From Nannocystis sp. (lineage in GTDB: Bacteria; Myxococcota_A; Polyangia; Nannocystales; Nannocystaceae): 64,000 nucleotides of DNA. The DNA is taken from positions 268,625-332,624 of the forward strand of contig NZ_JADJNN010000011.1 in the NCBI RefSeq assembly GCF_016714285.1, read 5' to 3'. The position numbers and the translations under genes are program-made. The notes below the pieces were generated by a model. That model searched no databases, had not been told where the DNA came from, and was given only the letters and a program-made list of their open reading frames with translations. Of the stretch, positions 1 to 8,577 are shown one piece after another (the first letter of the stretch is position 1; each line of letters opens with the position of its first letter).

Positions 1-3000
1 CACAACGCCGAGCGCCGCGCCGACGAGCGGCTCGCCGAGCTGCACGAGCAGCTCGCCGACCCCCGCGTGAAGAACAGCCCCGGCGAGGCCGAGCGCCTGC
101 TCGTCGCCTTCGCCGCCTACCCCGACAACCGCGGCACCACGGCCGTCTCCCGCGCTCACCGCGACCACGCCGCCGAGCTCGCGGACCCAGCCGCCGCCAT
201 CGACGCCTACAGCTCCGCCTTCCTCACCGCCACCACCCAGGCCGACGAGATCGCCGCCCTCCGCGGCCTCATCCCCCGCCTCGTCGCCGCCGGGCGCCAC
301 CTCGAGGCCGGCGAGGCCCTCGCTACCCTCGACCGCCGCGCCCCCGAGCTCGCCCGCGACCCCGAGCTCGCGCTCGCCCGCCGCACCGCCGCGCTCCGCT
401 GCCGCGACCTCCCGGCCGCCCGCGCCGCCCTCAATGACCTGCCCGCCGACGACCCCATGCGTACTTACGGACAGGTCCTCGAGAACATGTCCCATGCGAC
501 AGCTCTGGACCCGGCCCGCTTCGGCCACCGCGACGACGAGAACCACGCCTTCAGCAGCCGCGACCTCGACGGCGACGCCCGCCCGGACCTCGCCGTCGCC
601 ACCCCCGATCTCGGCCGCGACAGCTTCACCATCGTGCGCGGGACCAGCCAGCTCCCCGACCTCGGCACCCTGCACGCCGGTCAACCCGAGCTCTTTTACA
701 TCCAGCTGCTCCCGGACTTCGGCGAGGGACCGCTGCTCCTCAGCGCCTCCCGCCTGCCGGACCGCGGCCACAACCTGCGCTTCGCCCTCGCCGAGCCGCT
801 GACCGACGGCAGCCTGCGCGAGCACCTCGTCTGGGAGGACTCGCCGCGCCTGGTCGCTGTCGCCAGCGACCTCGACCACGACGGCCGCCGCGAGCTCTAC
901 ATCGGCGCCGGCGCGTACACTCGCCGCATCGTCCAGCCCGAGCGCGACGCCGACGGTCGCTGGCAGCTGCGCTCGCCGCTGCCGGCGATCGACCGCCTCG
1001 GCTCCGACATCAACGGCCTCGCCGCGGGCGACCTCGACGGCGACGGCCGCGAGGAGCTGGTCGTCGCTGTTGGCCCGTGGCGGGCCTTCGATCTCCGGGT
1101 CCTGCGCCGCGGCCCGGACGGCGCGCTCACGCAGGTCGCCCGCCGCAGCACCGGCATGGTCAACACCATCGGCCTCGTGCGCGTCGGCGACGAGCTGTGG
1201 ATCGCCGCGGTCAAGCAAGACGCCTATCCCAGCGCCGCCCGCTTCTCGCCGCAGGCACCGTTCGGCCCGCCCGCCGGCCTCTACCTGTTCGCGCTGCGAG
1301 GCGACGCGCTCGTCGAGGTCGGCTTCCACCCGACCACCGCCGTGCCCGGCGTCGGCGAGCTCGATTACCCGCTGTTCGTCGCCGACCTCGACGGCGATGG
1401 TCACGACGACCTCGTGCTCCGCGGCAAGCAGAGCAGCCACGGCGCCTCCAACCTCGTGGTGTACCGCCAACACGCCGGCGAGCTGCTCCCACCGCTGGTG
1501 ATCCACGGCCTCGTTCCCCTGGCGGCGCTCGAGCTCGACGACGACCCGGGCTCCGAGCTGCTCGTCGGCGACGCCCATGACCGCCCGCGCGAGTTCTTCG
1601 CGCTTGGCCAAGGCGGCGACCCGCTGCCCCCCCTCGCCACCCCCCGCGACGCCGAGCGCCCGCTCCCCGCCGGCCTCGACGACCCCGCCCTCGCCGCCGC
1701 CTGGCGCCGCACCGAGGAGATGGTGGCGATCGGCCTGCCGCTGCGCAGCGCCGCCGAGCTGTCCGCGCTCGCCGGTCCTTCGGGACATGTCCGTGAGGAC
1801 CTGCTCCTTCGGGCAGGTGAGCTCTACGCCCGCGCCGGTGACCACGCGGCCGCCGCGGAGCACTTCGTCGCCGCCGCCGAGCGGCCCGCGCTGGCCGCCG
1901 AGGCCCTCGCCGGGGCGATCCGCAGCCGCCGCGCGCTCGGGGAGATCGCCGCCGAGACCGCCCTCGCCGAGCGCCGCGCCGTCCTCCCGGACCTGGACCC
2001 GCAGACCCGCGCCGCCGCGGAGGCCGAGCTCGCCGGCCTGCGCCGCGCCACCGCCCCGCGCCACCGCCTCGCCCTCCGCTTCGATCGCCCGCTCGACCCG
2101 CGCTGGCGCGTGCACGATCCGCTCCGCCTGACCCGCGACCCCACGCGCGACGCCCTCCGCCTGCAGAGCGCGCGCGAGCCGACGGTCGCCAGCCTGCCCC
2201 TGCGCCACGCCGGCGGCACGATCGTCGTCGCCTACGACCTCGAGGCCGAGCTCGCCGAGTGGGGCACGCAGATCGGCCTGCGCCTGGTCGACGGCGACGC
2301 GGTCCTGGCCGGCAGCACCGCCGGCGGCATGGGCAGCACCGACGCCCCGGACTTCGCCTTCGACATCAGCGCGAACATCCAGATGAGGTGGCCGCGCCCG
2401 CCACCCGGCCCGATCCGCGTGCGCCACGAGATCTACCCCGAGCTCGGCCTCGAGACCGTCGAGTACCAGATCGCCGGCGAGGCACCGATCCGCCAGACCC
2501 GGGCCTTCGACAAGCGCCTGCCCAGGCGACCCGTGCTGCGCCTGCACGCCACCAGCCAGCTCCCATTCTTCTTCGCCCGCGCCTTCATCCGATCGATCGA
2601 GCTCGAGGGCCTCGAGATCGACGACAACCTCGCGCCGGACCCGGACCAGCCGCTCGCGCGGACGATCGTCGAGGGCGAGCTGGCGACCGCCCTCGCCGCC
2701 CTCCCCGCCACCGACCTGCTCCCGCCCGGCGACCTCCGCCTGCTCTGGCGCGGCTCCCTGCTCGCCCGCCTCGACGACCCCGACGCCGCCGCCGCCGCCC
2801 TGCGCCGCGGCCTGGCTGTCCCCGAGGACAGCTCGATCTACACCAACCTCACCGCCCTGCTGCAGGCCGGCGACCCCCTGTGGAACAGCGCCGTCCGCCG
2901 CGCCCTCGGCCCGCAGAGCGTCCGCTACCACTACCCCATCGGCCTGCTCTCACACCCGTGGCGGCCCGGCGCCGTCGCCACGGCCCTCAGCGAGCTCGCC

Positions 3001-3381
3001 GGCTGGGCCCACGAGCCCGACCCCGCCGCGACCCCGGTGCAGCTCGCCGACCACGTGCTCGCGCTCATCGTCCGCGGTGAGGCGTGGCACCGCTTCGGCC
3101 GCCTCGACCTCGCCCGTCGCGACCTCGCCGCCGCCGCCGCGATCGCCGAGCGCCCGGGCGTCAGCGTCGAGCCGCGCCTGCTCCACGACCTGCGCCAGTA
3201 CCAGCTCGCCGTCGCCGCGGGCCTCGGCGACCGCGGCGAGGCCCTCACCCACGCGACCGCCATGTTCCACGACGCCCAGGCGCCCGCGGTCCTGCTCGAG
3301 CGCCTGCACAACCGCGACGACCTGCGCGCCCTGTTCACCGACGATGACTGGGCCGCCCTGGCCCCCCTGGCCCGCGAGTGA
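1..3381 (+). CDS. FG-GAP/VCBS- and TPR-containing protein, 5' end outside window
   Basis: The frame is open from base 1, so the start lies upstream; the first in-frame start codon seen is a GTG at 67. Counting from it, a helical TPR-like stretch (about 1-155) precedes FG-GAP/VCBS-type blades with Asp-rich calcium loops: DLDGDARPDL (about 165), DLDHDGRREL (267), DLDGDGREEL (320) and DLDGDGHDDL (438). A second helical segment (about 545-670), a beta-rich part (about 690-860) and a TPR-like C-terminal part (about 890-1090) follow. Such architectures usually act in extracellular or surface binding, or as tails of large signalling proteins; a kinase domain upstream is possible but cannot be seen. 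The gene contains TGTCC/GGACA palindromes near 474, 1777 and 2817. Function unknown. Confidence 0.8.
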   Translation, partial: HNAERRADERLAELHEQLADPRVKNSPGEAERLLVAFAAYPDNRGTTAVSRAHRDHAAELADPAAAIDAYSSAFLTATTQADEIAALRGLIPRLVAAGRHLEAGEALATLDRRAPELARDPELALARRTAALRCRDLPAARAALNDLPADDPMRTYGQVLENMSHATALDPARFGHRDDENHAFSSRDLDGDARPDLAVATPDLGRDSFTIVRGTSQLPDLGTLHAGQPELFYIQLLPDFGEGPLLLSASRLPDRGHNLRFALAEPLTDGSLREHLVWEDSPRLVAVASDLDHDGRRELYIGAGAYTRRIVQPERDADGRWQLRSPLPAIDRLGSDINGLAAGDLDGDGREELVVAVGPWRAFDLRVLRRGPDGALTQVARRSTGMVNTIGLVRVGDELWIAAVKQDAYPSAARFSPQAPFGPPAGLYLFALRGDALVEVGFHPTTAVPGVGELDYPLFVADLDGDGHDDLVLRGKQSSHGASNLVVYRQHAGELLPPLVIHGLVPLAALELDDDPGSELLVGDAHDRPREFFALGQGGDPLPPLATPRDAERPLPAGLDDPALAAAWRRTEEMVAIGLPLRSAAELSALAGPSGHVREDLLLRAGELYARAGDHAAAAEHFVAAAERPALAAEALAGAIRSRRALGEIAAETALAERRAVLPDLDPQTRAAAEAELAGLRRATAPRHRLALRFDRPLDPRWRVHDPLRLTRDPTRDALRLQSAREPTVASLPLRHAGGTIVVAYDLEAELAEWGTQIGLRLVDGDAVLAGSTAGGMGSTDAPDFAFDISANIQMRWPRPPPGPIRVRHEIYPELGLETVEYQIAGEAPIRQTRAFDKRLPRRPVLRLHATSQLPFFFARAFIRSIELEGLEIDDNLAPDPDQPLARTIVEGELATALAALPATDLLPPGDLRLLWRGSLLARLDDPDAAAAALRRGLAVPEDSSIYTNLTALLQAGDPLWNSAVRRALGPQSVRYHYPIGLLSHPWRPGAVATALSELAGWAHEPDPAATPVQLADHVLALIVRGEAWHRFGRLDLARRDLAAAAAIAERPGVSVEPRLLHDLRQYQLAVAAGLGDRGEALTHATAMFHDAQAPAVLLERLHNRDDLRALFTDDDWAALAPLARE

Positions 3382-3450
3382 GGCCATGGATCCCAAGTCG
3401 CCCGCCGCGTCGCGCCGACTTTCACCACGGGCTGCTAGCCTCGCCCGCGC

Positions 3451-4260
3451 ATGACCGACCGCGACCTCCCGGACCTCCGGCGCGCCCAGGCGGGCGCCGT
3501 CCTCACCCTCACCCTCGACCGCCCCGACGCCCGCAACGCCTACAGCGAGGCGATGGTCGAGAGCCTGGTGCGCGCGCTCGACGAGGCCGAGCGCGACGAC
3601 CAGGTCCGCTGCCTGATCGTCACGGGCGCAGGTCCTGCCTTCTCCGCCGGCGGCGACCTCAAGCGCATGCTGCAACACGACGGCATGTTCGCCGGCGCCC
3701 CGGCCGAGCTGCGCCGCCGCTACATCGACGGCATCCAGCGCATCCCCCGGCGCCTGGCGCTGACCGACAAGCCGGTGATCGCCGCGATCAACGGCGCGGC
3801 GATCGGCGCCGGCCTCGACCTCGCGTGCATGTGCGACCTGCGGATCGCCGCCCGCGGCGCCCAGCTCGGCTCGACCTTCGTCAAGGTCGGCCTGGTCCCC
3901 GGCGACGGCGGAGCCTACCTGCTCGCCCGCACCATCGGCTTCCCCCGCGCCCTCGAGCTGATGCTCAGCGCCCGCCTCGTCGACACCGACGAGGCCGAAC
4001 GCATCGGCCTGGTCCACCGCGTCGTCGATGCCGCCGAGCTCCTGCCCGCCGCCCAGCTCCTCGCCGAGCAGCTCGCCGCCCTGCCACCCCTGGCCCTGCG
4101 CCTGACCAAGCGCGCCGCCTACCGCAGCCACGACCTCGGCCTCGAGCAAGCGCTCGAGCTGGCCGCGACCTACCAGGGCGTGGCCCAGAACACCGCCGAC
4201 CACGCCGAGGCCGTGCGCGCGATGCTCGAGCGCCGCGCCCCGCACTTCACCGGCACCTGA
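3451..4260 (+). CDS. Enoyl-CoA hydratase/isomerase (crotonase) family protein
   Basis: 269 residues, the usual crotonase length. The oxyanion-hole segment GPAFSAGGDL (61-70) and the NGAAIGAGLDLACMCDL block (114-130) identify the superfamily, which polarises an acyl-CoA thioester for hydration, isomerisation or hydrolysis. The two catalytic glutamates of classical hydratases (Glu144 and Glu164 in the rat enzyme) align with Asp123 and Phe143, while an Asp is present in PGDGG (152). It is therefore more likely an isomerase-like or divergent member than a standard beta-oxidation hydratase. The ATG at 3451 follows the upstream gene by 69 bases. Other acyl-CoA genes (ligase, 3-hydroxyacyl-CoA dehydrogenase) lie within 6 kb but are not in one operon with it. 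Confidence 0.9.
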   Translation: MTDRDLPDLRRAQAGAVLTLTLDRPDARNAYSEAMVESLVRALDEAERDDQVRCLIVTGAGPAFSAGGDLKRMLQHDGMFAGAPAELRRRYIDGIQRIPRRLALTDKPVIAAINGAAIGAGLDLACMCDLRIAARGAQLGSTFVKVGLVPGDGGAYLLARTIGFPRALELMLSARLVDTDEAERIGLVHRVVDAAELLPAAQLLAEQLAALPPLALRLTKRAAYRSHDLGLEQALELAATYQGVAQNTADHAEAVRAMLERRAPHFTGT

Positions 4261-4263
4261 CCC

Positions 4264-5157
4264 TCAGGACAGCTCGTCGCCGAGGACCTCGGCGAGGCTC
4301 CCCGCCGTCAGCAGGCGCCCGGCCCAGCGCTCGAGGCGAGCGGTGTCCTGACACACCGCGATGCGCTGCTCGATCGCCTCGGGGACCACGAAGCCACGCA
4401 GCCGCAGCAGCTTGAGCAAGAGCTCCGCCTCGCCCTCCGCCTTGCCCTCCGCCTTGCCCTCCGCCTTGCCCCTGGCGTAGAAGCCACGTGCGAAGTCACT
4501 CTGGAATTCGTAGTTCGGAATGCGCATCAGGTGCTCCAGCGCCGCGCGGGCGACCTCGCCGAGGAGTGCGAAGACAAAGTCAGGATAGAGAATATCGCGG
4601 TCGCTGTCGAGGTCGCGGGCGGCGGCCAGGGCGGCCAGGGCGATGTGCTCGGCGCCCGGATCGTGCCCGTGCGCGGCGACCGAGAGCACCGCGAGCTCGG
4701 GGGCCCGACTCGCCGCCGCGAAGTCGGTGACGACGGGGATCTGGTCGGGGCCGAGGACGATCGGACGGAGCTCGCAGCGGCGGTGGCCGAGGTCGATCGC
4801 CTCGCCGCACCAGCGGGCCACCGCGGCCGCCGGCGCGATGACCACGAGCAGCGCCGGACAGCGATGGCGGGCCCGCGAACCCGCCACGTAGATCGGCCAG
4901 GTCCAGCGCTTGCGCAGGTCGACCTCGCTCTGGACCTCGACCACCAGGCAGCAGCTCGGGCGCTCCGGCTCGCCGAGCAGCAGCACCGCGTCGGCGCGGT
5001 GCTCGGCGAAGTTGAGGTCGACGAACTCCGCCGCCGTCACCCGCGACGGCGTCGGCAGCGGCAAACCGAGCCCGGCCGCGTCGCGCAGCAGCTCCGGCAC
5101 GAGCTCCGGCGCCGAACGGACCAGGTGAACCAGCGCCTCGTGGGACAGCTTCGGCAT
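4264..5157 (-). CDS. Rpn/YhgA-type PD-(D/E)XK nuclease family protein
   Basis: 297 residues from the ATG at 5157, which gives the common N-terminus MPKLSHEALVHLVR; the frame extends 13 codons further upstream to 5196. The N-terminal half holds the nuclease-like core: an Asp in HRADAVLLL followed by LVVEVQSE, the D...ExQ signature of the recombination-promoting nuclease/YhgA group, and an Arg-rich WPIYVAGSRARH segment. The C-terminal third has charged repeats (GKAEGKAEGKAEGEAE), common in this family. Members are related to transposase-like nucleases and promote recombination, but physiological roles are poorly known. Its stop lies 3 bases from that of the crotonase, with which it converges. 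Confidence 0.8.
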   Translation of the reverse strand: MPKLSHEALVHLVRSAPELVPELLRDAAGLGLPLPTPSRVTAAEFVDLNFAEHRADAVLLLGEPERPSCCLVVEVQSEVDLRKRWTWPIYVAGSRARHRCPALLVVIAPAAAVARWCGEAIDLGHRRCELRPIVLGPDQIPVVTDFAAASRAPELAVLSVAAHGHDPGAEHIALAALAAARDLDSDRDILYPDFVFALLGEVARAALEHLMRIPNYEFQSDFARGFYARGKAEGKAEGKAEGEAELLLKLLRLRGFVVPEAIEQRIAVCQDTARLERWAGRLLTAGSLAEVLGDELS

Positions 5158-5250
5158 CGCCGCGCGCCGGTCTAGCCGACGAAACGCGCGATGCAAGCGG
5201 CGATCAGCGGAGCCAGCGATCGCCGTATCAGCCCGAACGCGATCGCAGGA

Positions 5251-6672
5251 TCAGCCGAGCTCCGCGATCGCCTCGCTAATGTCCACGAGCCCCTCGTCAA
5301 CGCGGTCGCGGTGGGTGCGAAACGACAGCACGCAGATCCGCAGCACGAAGCGCCCGGCCAGCCGCGTCGACGTCAGGAAGACCCGCCCACGCCGGTTGAT
5401 CGCCGCCAGCAGCCGCTCGTTGTGATCGTCCTGCGCCGCCGGGTCGCCGCCCAGCCGCGCCGGCACGTGACGAAACACCAGCAGCGACAGCTGCGGCGGC
5501 GCCACCAACAAGACCTCCGGCATCCCCCGCAGCACCCCCGCGGCGTACGCAGCCAGGTCCAGCTTCTCGTCCAACGCCGCCGCGAAGCCGTCCGCCCCGA
5601 CCAGCTTGAGCGGCAACCACAGCCGCAGCCCGCGGAAGTCGCGGGACAGCTCCGGCGAGAGCTCGCAGAAGTCGACGAAGTCCGGGTCCTCCTGCATCGG
5701 CGGCAGGTACTCCGCGTGCACGCTGTGGGCCCGCCGCAGCGCCGCTGGATCGCGGACCAGCAGCGCCCCCGTGCCGTACGGCAAGAACAGGCCCTTGTGC
5801 GGGTCGAGCGTGATCGAGTCGGCGCGCCCGAGCCCGCGCAGCGTCGCCCGCCCGCGCTCCGTCAGCGCGAAGCAGCCGCCGTACGCCGCGTCGACGTGCA
5901 GCCACAACCCCTCGCGCTCCGCCAGCCCGGCCATGCCCTCGAGGTCGTCGACCGCCCCGGTGTTGGTGGTGCCCGCGCTGGCGACGAGCATGCACGGGCG
6001 CAGCCCCGCCGCGCGGTCGCCCGCGATCGCCTCCGCCAGTCGCTCGAGGCAGATCCGCTGCTGCGCGTCGACCTCGACCGCCCGCACCTGGGCCGCCGGA
6101 AATCCCGCCAGGATCGCCGCCCGCAGCACCGAATGATGCGCCTGCGTCGAGGTGTAGATCGTGCCATCCACGAAGCGCTCACCGAGCCGGTGCCGCGCCG
6201 CCACGGTGGCGCTGAAGTTGGCCAGAGATCCGCCGCTGGTCAGCACGCCGCCGCTGCCCGCCGGCAGCCCGACGATCTCACACAGCCACGTGATCACGTT
6301 GCTCTCGAGCTGGACCAGCCCCGGCGCCGCCCGCCACAGCCCGACATAACGATTGATCGCATCGGCGATCAGATCGGCCACCGCCGCGTGCAGCAGCCCG
6401 CCGCCGGGGATGTAAGCGAGATAGCCCGGCCCCGTCGTCGTGTAGCTGACCGGCAGCGCCCGCTCGAAGATCGTCGCCAGCAGTTCCGGCAAGGGCGCAC
6501 CGCTGCGCGGCAGCGGCTCGCGCAGGCTGCGAGCCAGCGCCGCCCCACCCTCGGTGACACACGCGGCCCGCCCCGGCAGCCCGCGCAGCTCGCCGCATAT
6601 CCGGTCCAGCGCCGCGGCGACCAGCGCCCGCAGATCCGCCTCATCAAGCTCGAGCCGCGAGAAGTCCGGCAT
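5251..6672 (-). CDS. Pyridoxal-phosphate-dependent decarboxylase (group II, glutamate/aromatic amino-acid decarboxylase type)
   Basis: 473 residues from the ATG at 6672, giving the N-terminus MPDFSRLELDEADL; the frame stays open a further 98 codons upstream, but that part is Arg-rich and unlike the family. The protein has the fold-type I group II layout: substrate-side YTSTQAHHS, the HVDAAYGG motif that holds the cofactor, and the PLP lysine in DPHKG (about residue 293). It decarboxylates an amino acid to an amine and CO2; substrate choice (Glu, Asp, Tyr, Trp or DOPA) cannot be read from the sequence. The C-terminal domain is complete. The gene is divergent from the small helix-turn-helix gene at 6794. 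Confidence 0.9.
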   Translation of the reverse strand: MPDFSRLELDEADLRALVAAALDRICGELRGLPGRAACVTEGGAALARSLREPLPRSGAPLPELLATIFERALPVSYTTTGPGYLAYIPGGGLLHAAVADLIADAINRYVGLWRAAPGLVQLESNVITWLCEIVGLPAGSGGVLTSGGSLANFSATVAARHRLGERFVDGTIYTSTQAHHSVLRAAILAGFPAAQVRAVEVDAQQRICLERLAEAIAGDRAAGLRPCMLVASAGTTNTGAVDDLEGMAGLAEREGLWLHVDAAYGGCFALTERGRATLRGLGRADSITLDPHKGLFLPYGTGALLVRDPAALRRAHSVHAEYLPPMQEDPDFVDFCELSPELSRDFRGLRLWLPLKLVGADGFAAALDEKLDLAAYAAGVLRGMPEVLLVAPPQLSLLVFRHVPARLGGDPAAQDDHNERLLAAINRRGRVFLTSTRLAGRFVLRICVLSFRTHRDRVDEGLVDISEAIAELG

Positions 6673-6793
6673 GCGGCCCCGACGTACGCCAGCCCCGACG
6701 CCCCGCACAGGCCAGGACCCGCATCCAGTGCGTGCGAAAACCCGCGCTCGAAAGCGCGCCATCACCGGCGCAGGCGAGCTATACGGTGCCCGC

Positions 6794-7027
6794 ATGCCCG
6801 CCAAGAAGTCGATGGCGATCACCCTCCCCGACCTGAACCTCTCGGAAGCCGAGCGCCGCCTCTGCCTCGAGGCCCTCACGCGCACCGGTTCGCTCGTCGA
6901 GGCCGCCGAGCTGCTCGGCACCAACCGCCACGCCCTGCGTCGACTCATCGCCAAACACGGCATCACCTGGTGGCCCTACGCCCAGCAGCAACACGGCTGG
7001 CGCCGCCCCCAGCGCGCCACCGCCTGA
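6794..7027 (+). CDS. Small Fis-type helix-turn-helix protein
   Basis: 77 residues beginning MPAKKSMAITLPDLNL. Residues about 17-60 (LSEAERRLCLEALTRTGSLV, then EAAELLGTNRHALRRLI) match the Fis/NtrC C-terminal helix-turn-helix found at the end of sigma-54 activators. Here the domain stands alone, with only a basic N-terminus and a short Trp/Arg-rich tail (WWPYAQQQHGWRRPQ). It should bind DNA, probably as a dimer; targets are unknown. It is divergent from the PLP decarboxylase 121 bases away and lies 73 bases ahead of the CoA ligase, so either could be regulated by it; that link is only positional. Confidence 0.75.
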   Translation: MPAKKSMAITLPDLNLSEAERRLCLEALTRTGSLVEAAELLGTNRHALRRLIAKHGITWWPYAQQQHGWRRPQRATA

Positions 7028-7100
7028 AGGCAGCCGCGCTCACTTCGGCAGCGGGTGCTCCTCCTTGTTCCCCGCCCACCCGCTCGGCTAAGCAGGCCGC

Positions 7101-8561
7101 GTGTCGCTGTTCCCCTGCCTCGCCGCGCCCGACGATCGCCCGCTGCTCACCGTCGACGCCACCACCCTCACGGCCCGCGACCTCCTCGCTGCCGCTGCCC
7201 GTCACGCCGCCTTCCTCGCCGCCGCCGACATCCATCCCGGCGATCACATCGGCGTGTGGACGCAGCCCCACCTGCACACCCCCGTCGCCCTCGCCGCCAA
7301 CGCCCTCTGTGGCGTCGTCAGCGTCCCGCTGAACCCCAAGCTCGGCGCCCGCGAGGCGGCCCATGTCGCCGCGGACGCCGCCCCACGCCTGTGCCTCGCG
7401 GCCGCCCCCGACGAGCTCCCCGTCGGTCCGCTCGGTCGCGCCGCCGCCCTCGCTCACCTGTCCGATCGCACCTGTCCGATCGCACCTGTCCCCGGGACCA
7501 GCCCCGGCCCGCTGCTGATCCTCTATACCTCCGGCACCACCGGCGCCCCCAAGGGCGCCGTCCTGTCCGCCGCCGCGATCACCAGCAACCTCGACGCCCT
7601 CGCCCACGCCTGGGACTGGCGCCCCGGCGACACCGTCCTGCACGCGCTGCCGCTGTTCCACGTCCACGGCCTCGTGCTCGGCTGGTTCGGCAGCCTGCGG
7701 GTCGGCGGCCGCCTGCACTGGCAGCCGCGCTTCGACCCCGCAGCCCTCGCCGCAGCCCTCCCCGGCGCCATCCTCTTCGCCGTCCCGACCATGTTCCATC
7801 GCCTCGCCGACGCCGCCGAGCACGACCCCACCATCGCCTCCGCGCTCCGCCTCGCGCGGCTCCTGATCTCCGGCTCCGCCGCCCTCCCCCTGCGCGAGCA
7901 CCAACGGATCTCGGCCCTCGCCGGCCGCGGCGTGTACGAGCGCTACGGCCTCACCGAGACCCTGATCAACTGCGCCGTCCCCGTCACCGGCCCGCCGCAG
8001 CCGGGCCGCGTCGGGCCCCCACTCCCCGGCGTCGAATTAAACCTTTGCGACGACGACCACCGCCCCCTCGCCACCGGCGACGATCAGACCATCGGCGAGA
8101 TCGCCGTCCGCGGCCCCAACCTCTTCTCGAACTACCTCAACAACCCCACCGCCACCGCCGCCGTGCGCGACGCCGACGGCTGGTTCTACACCGGCGACCT
8201 CGCCACCCGCGACGCCGCCGGCTCGCTGCGCATCGTCGGCCGCCGCGCGACCGACCTGATCAAGAGCGGCGGCTTCAAGATCGGCGCCGGCGAGATCGAG
8301 GCCTGCCTCGCCGAGCACCCCGAGGTCTGCGAGGTCGCCGTCGTCGGCGCCCCCGACCCCGACCTCGGCGAGCGCATCGTCGCCTTCGTCGTCGCCCGCG
8401 ACCCCGCGGCCCCGCCCAGCGCCGCGGCCCTGTGCGACTTGGTGGCCGCCGCTCTCGCCCCGCACAAGCGCCCGCGCGCCGTCCACTTCGTCGCCGAGCT
8501 CCCGCGCAACGCCATGGGCAAGCTCCTCAAAGCAGAGCTGCGCGCCCGCCTCGAGCCCTAG
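7101..8561 (+). CDS. AMP-dependent acyl-CoA synthetase (malonyl/fatty-acid CoA ligase type)
   Basis: 486 residues from a GTG at 7101. ANL-superfamily motifs occur in order: the phosphate-binding loop YTSGTTGAPKGAV (about 141-153), the adenylate motif YERYGLTET, the hinge region DGWFYTGDLATRD, and the C-terminal lysine in RNAMGKLLKAEL. It adenylates a carboxylic acid and transfers it to CoA. The length is shorter than long-chain ligases and closest in layout to malonyl- or short/medium-chain CoA ligases; the substrate is inferred only. A 14-bp tandem repeat (7456-7497) is translated as HLSDRTCPIAPVPGTS just ahead of the phosphate loop, an unusual insertion site. Confidence 0.9.
   Translation: MSLFPCLAAPDDRPLLTVDATTLTARDLLAAAARHAAFLAAADIHPGDHIGVWTQPHLHTPVALAANALCGVVSVPLNPKLGAREAAHVAADAAPRLCLAAAPDELPVGPLGRAAALAHLSDRTCPIAPVPGTSPGPLLILYTSGTTGAPKGAVLSAAAITSNLDALAHAWDWRPGDTVLHALPLFHVHGLVLGWFGSLRVGGRLHWQPRFDPAALAAALPGAILFAVPTMFHRLADAAEHDPTIASALRLARLLISGSAALPLREHQRISALAGRGVYERYGLTETLINCAVPVTGPPQPGRVGPPLPGVELNLCDDDHRPLATGDDQTIGEIAVRGPNLFSNYLNNPTATAAVRDADGWFYTGDLATRDAAGSLRIVGRRATDLIKSGGFKIGAGEIEACLAEHPEVCEVAVVGAPDPDLGERIVAFVVARDPAAPPSAAALCDLVAAALAPHKRPRAVHFVAELPRNAMGKLLKAELRARLEP
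7456..7497. repeat. 14-bp tandem repeat inside the CoA ligase gene
   Basis: Two identical 14-base units ACCTGTCCGATCGC (7456 and 7470) are followed by a third that begins ACCTGTCC and continues into CCGGGACC. The unit carries the TGTCC half of the palindrome family seen elsewhere in the window. Because 14 is not a multiple of three, successive copies are read in different frames. Confidence 0.85.
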
Positions 8562-8577
8562 CTACTCGTTCAGCCCC

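Noticed and set aside
4264..5157. Insertion sequence transposase
   Set aside because: The protein is of the Rpn/YhgA nuclease type, and no inverted terminal repeats or target duplications flank it.
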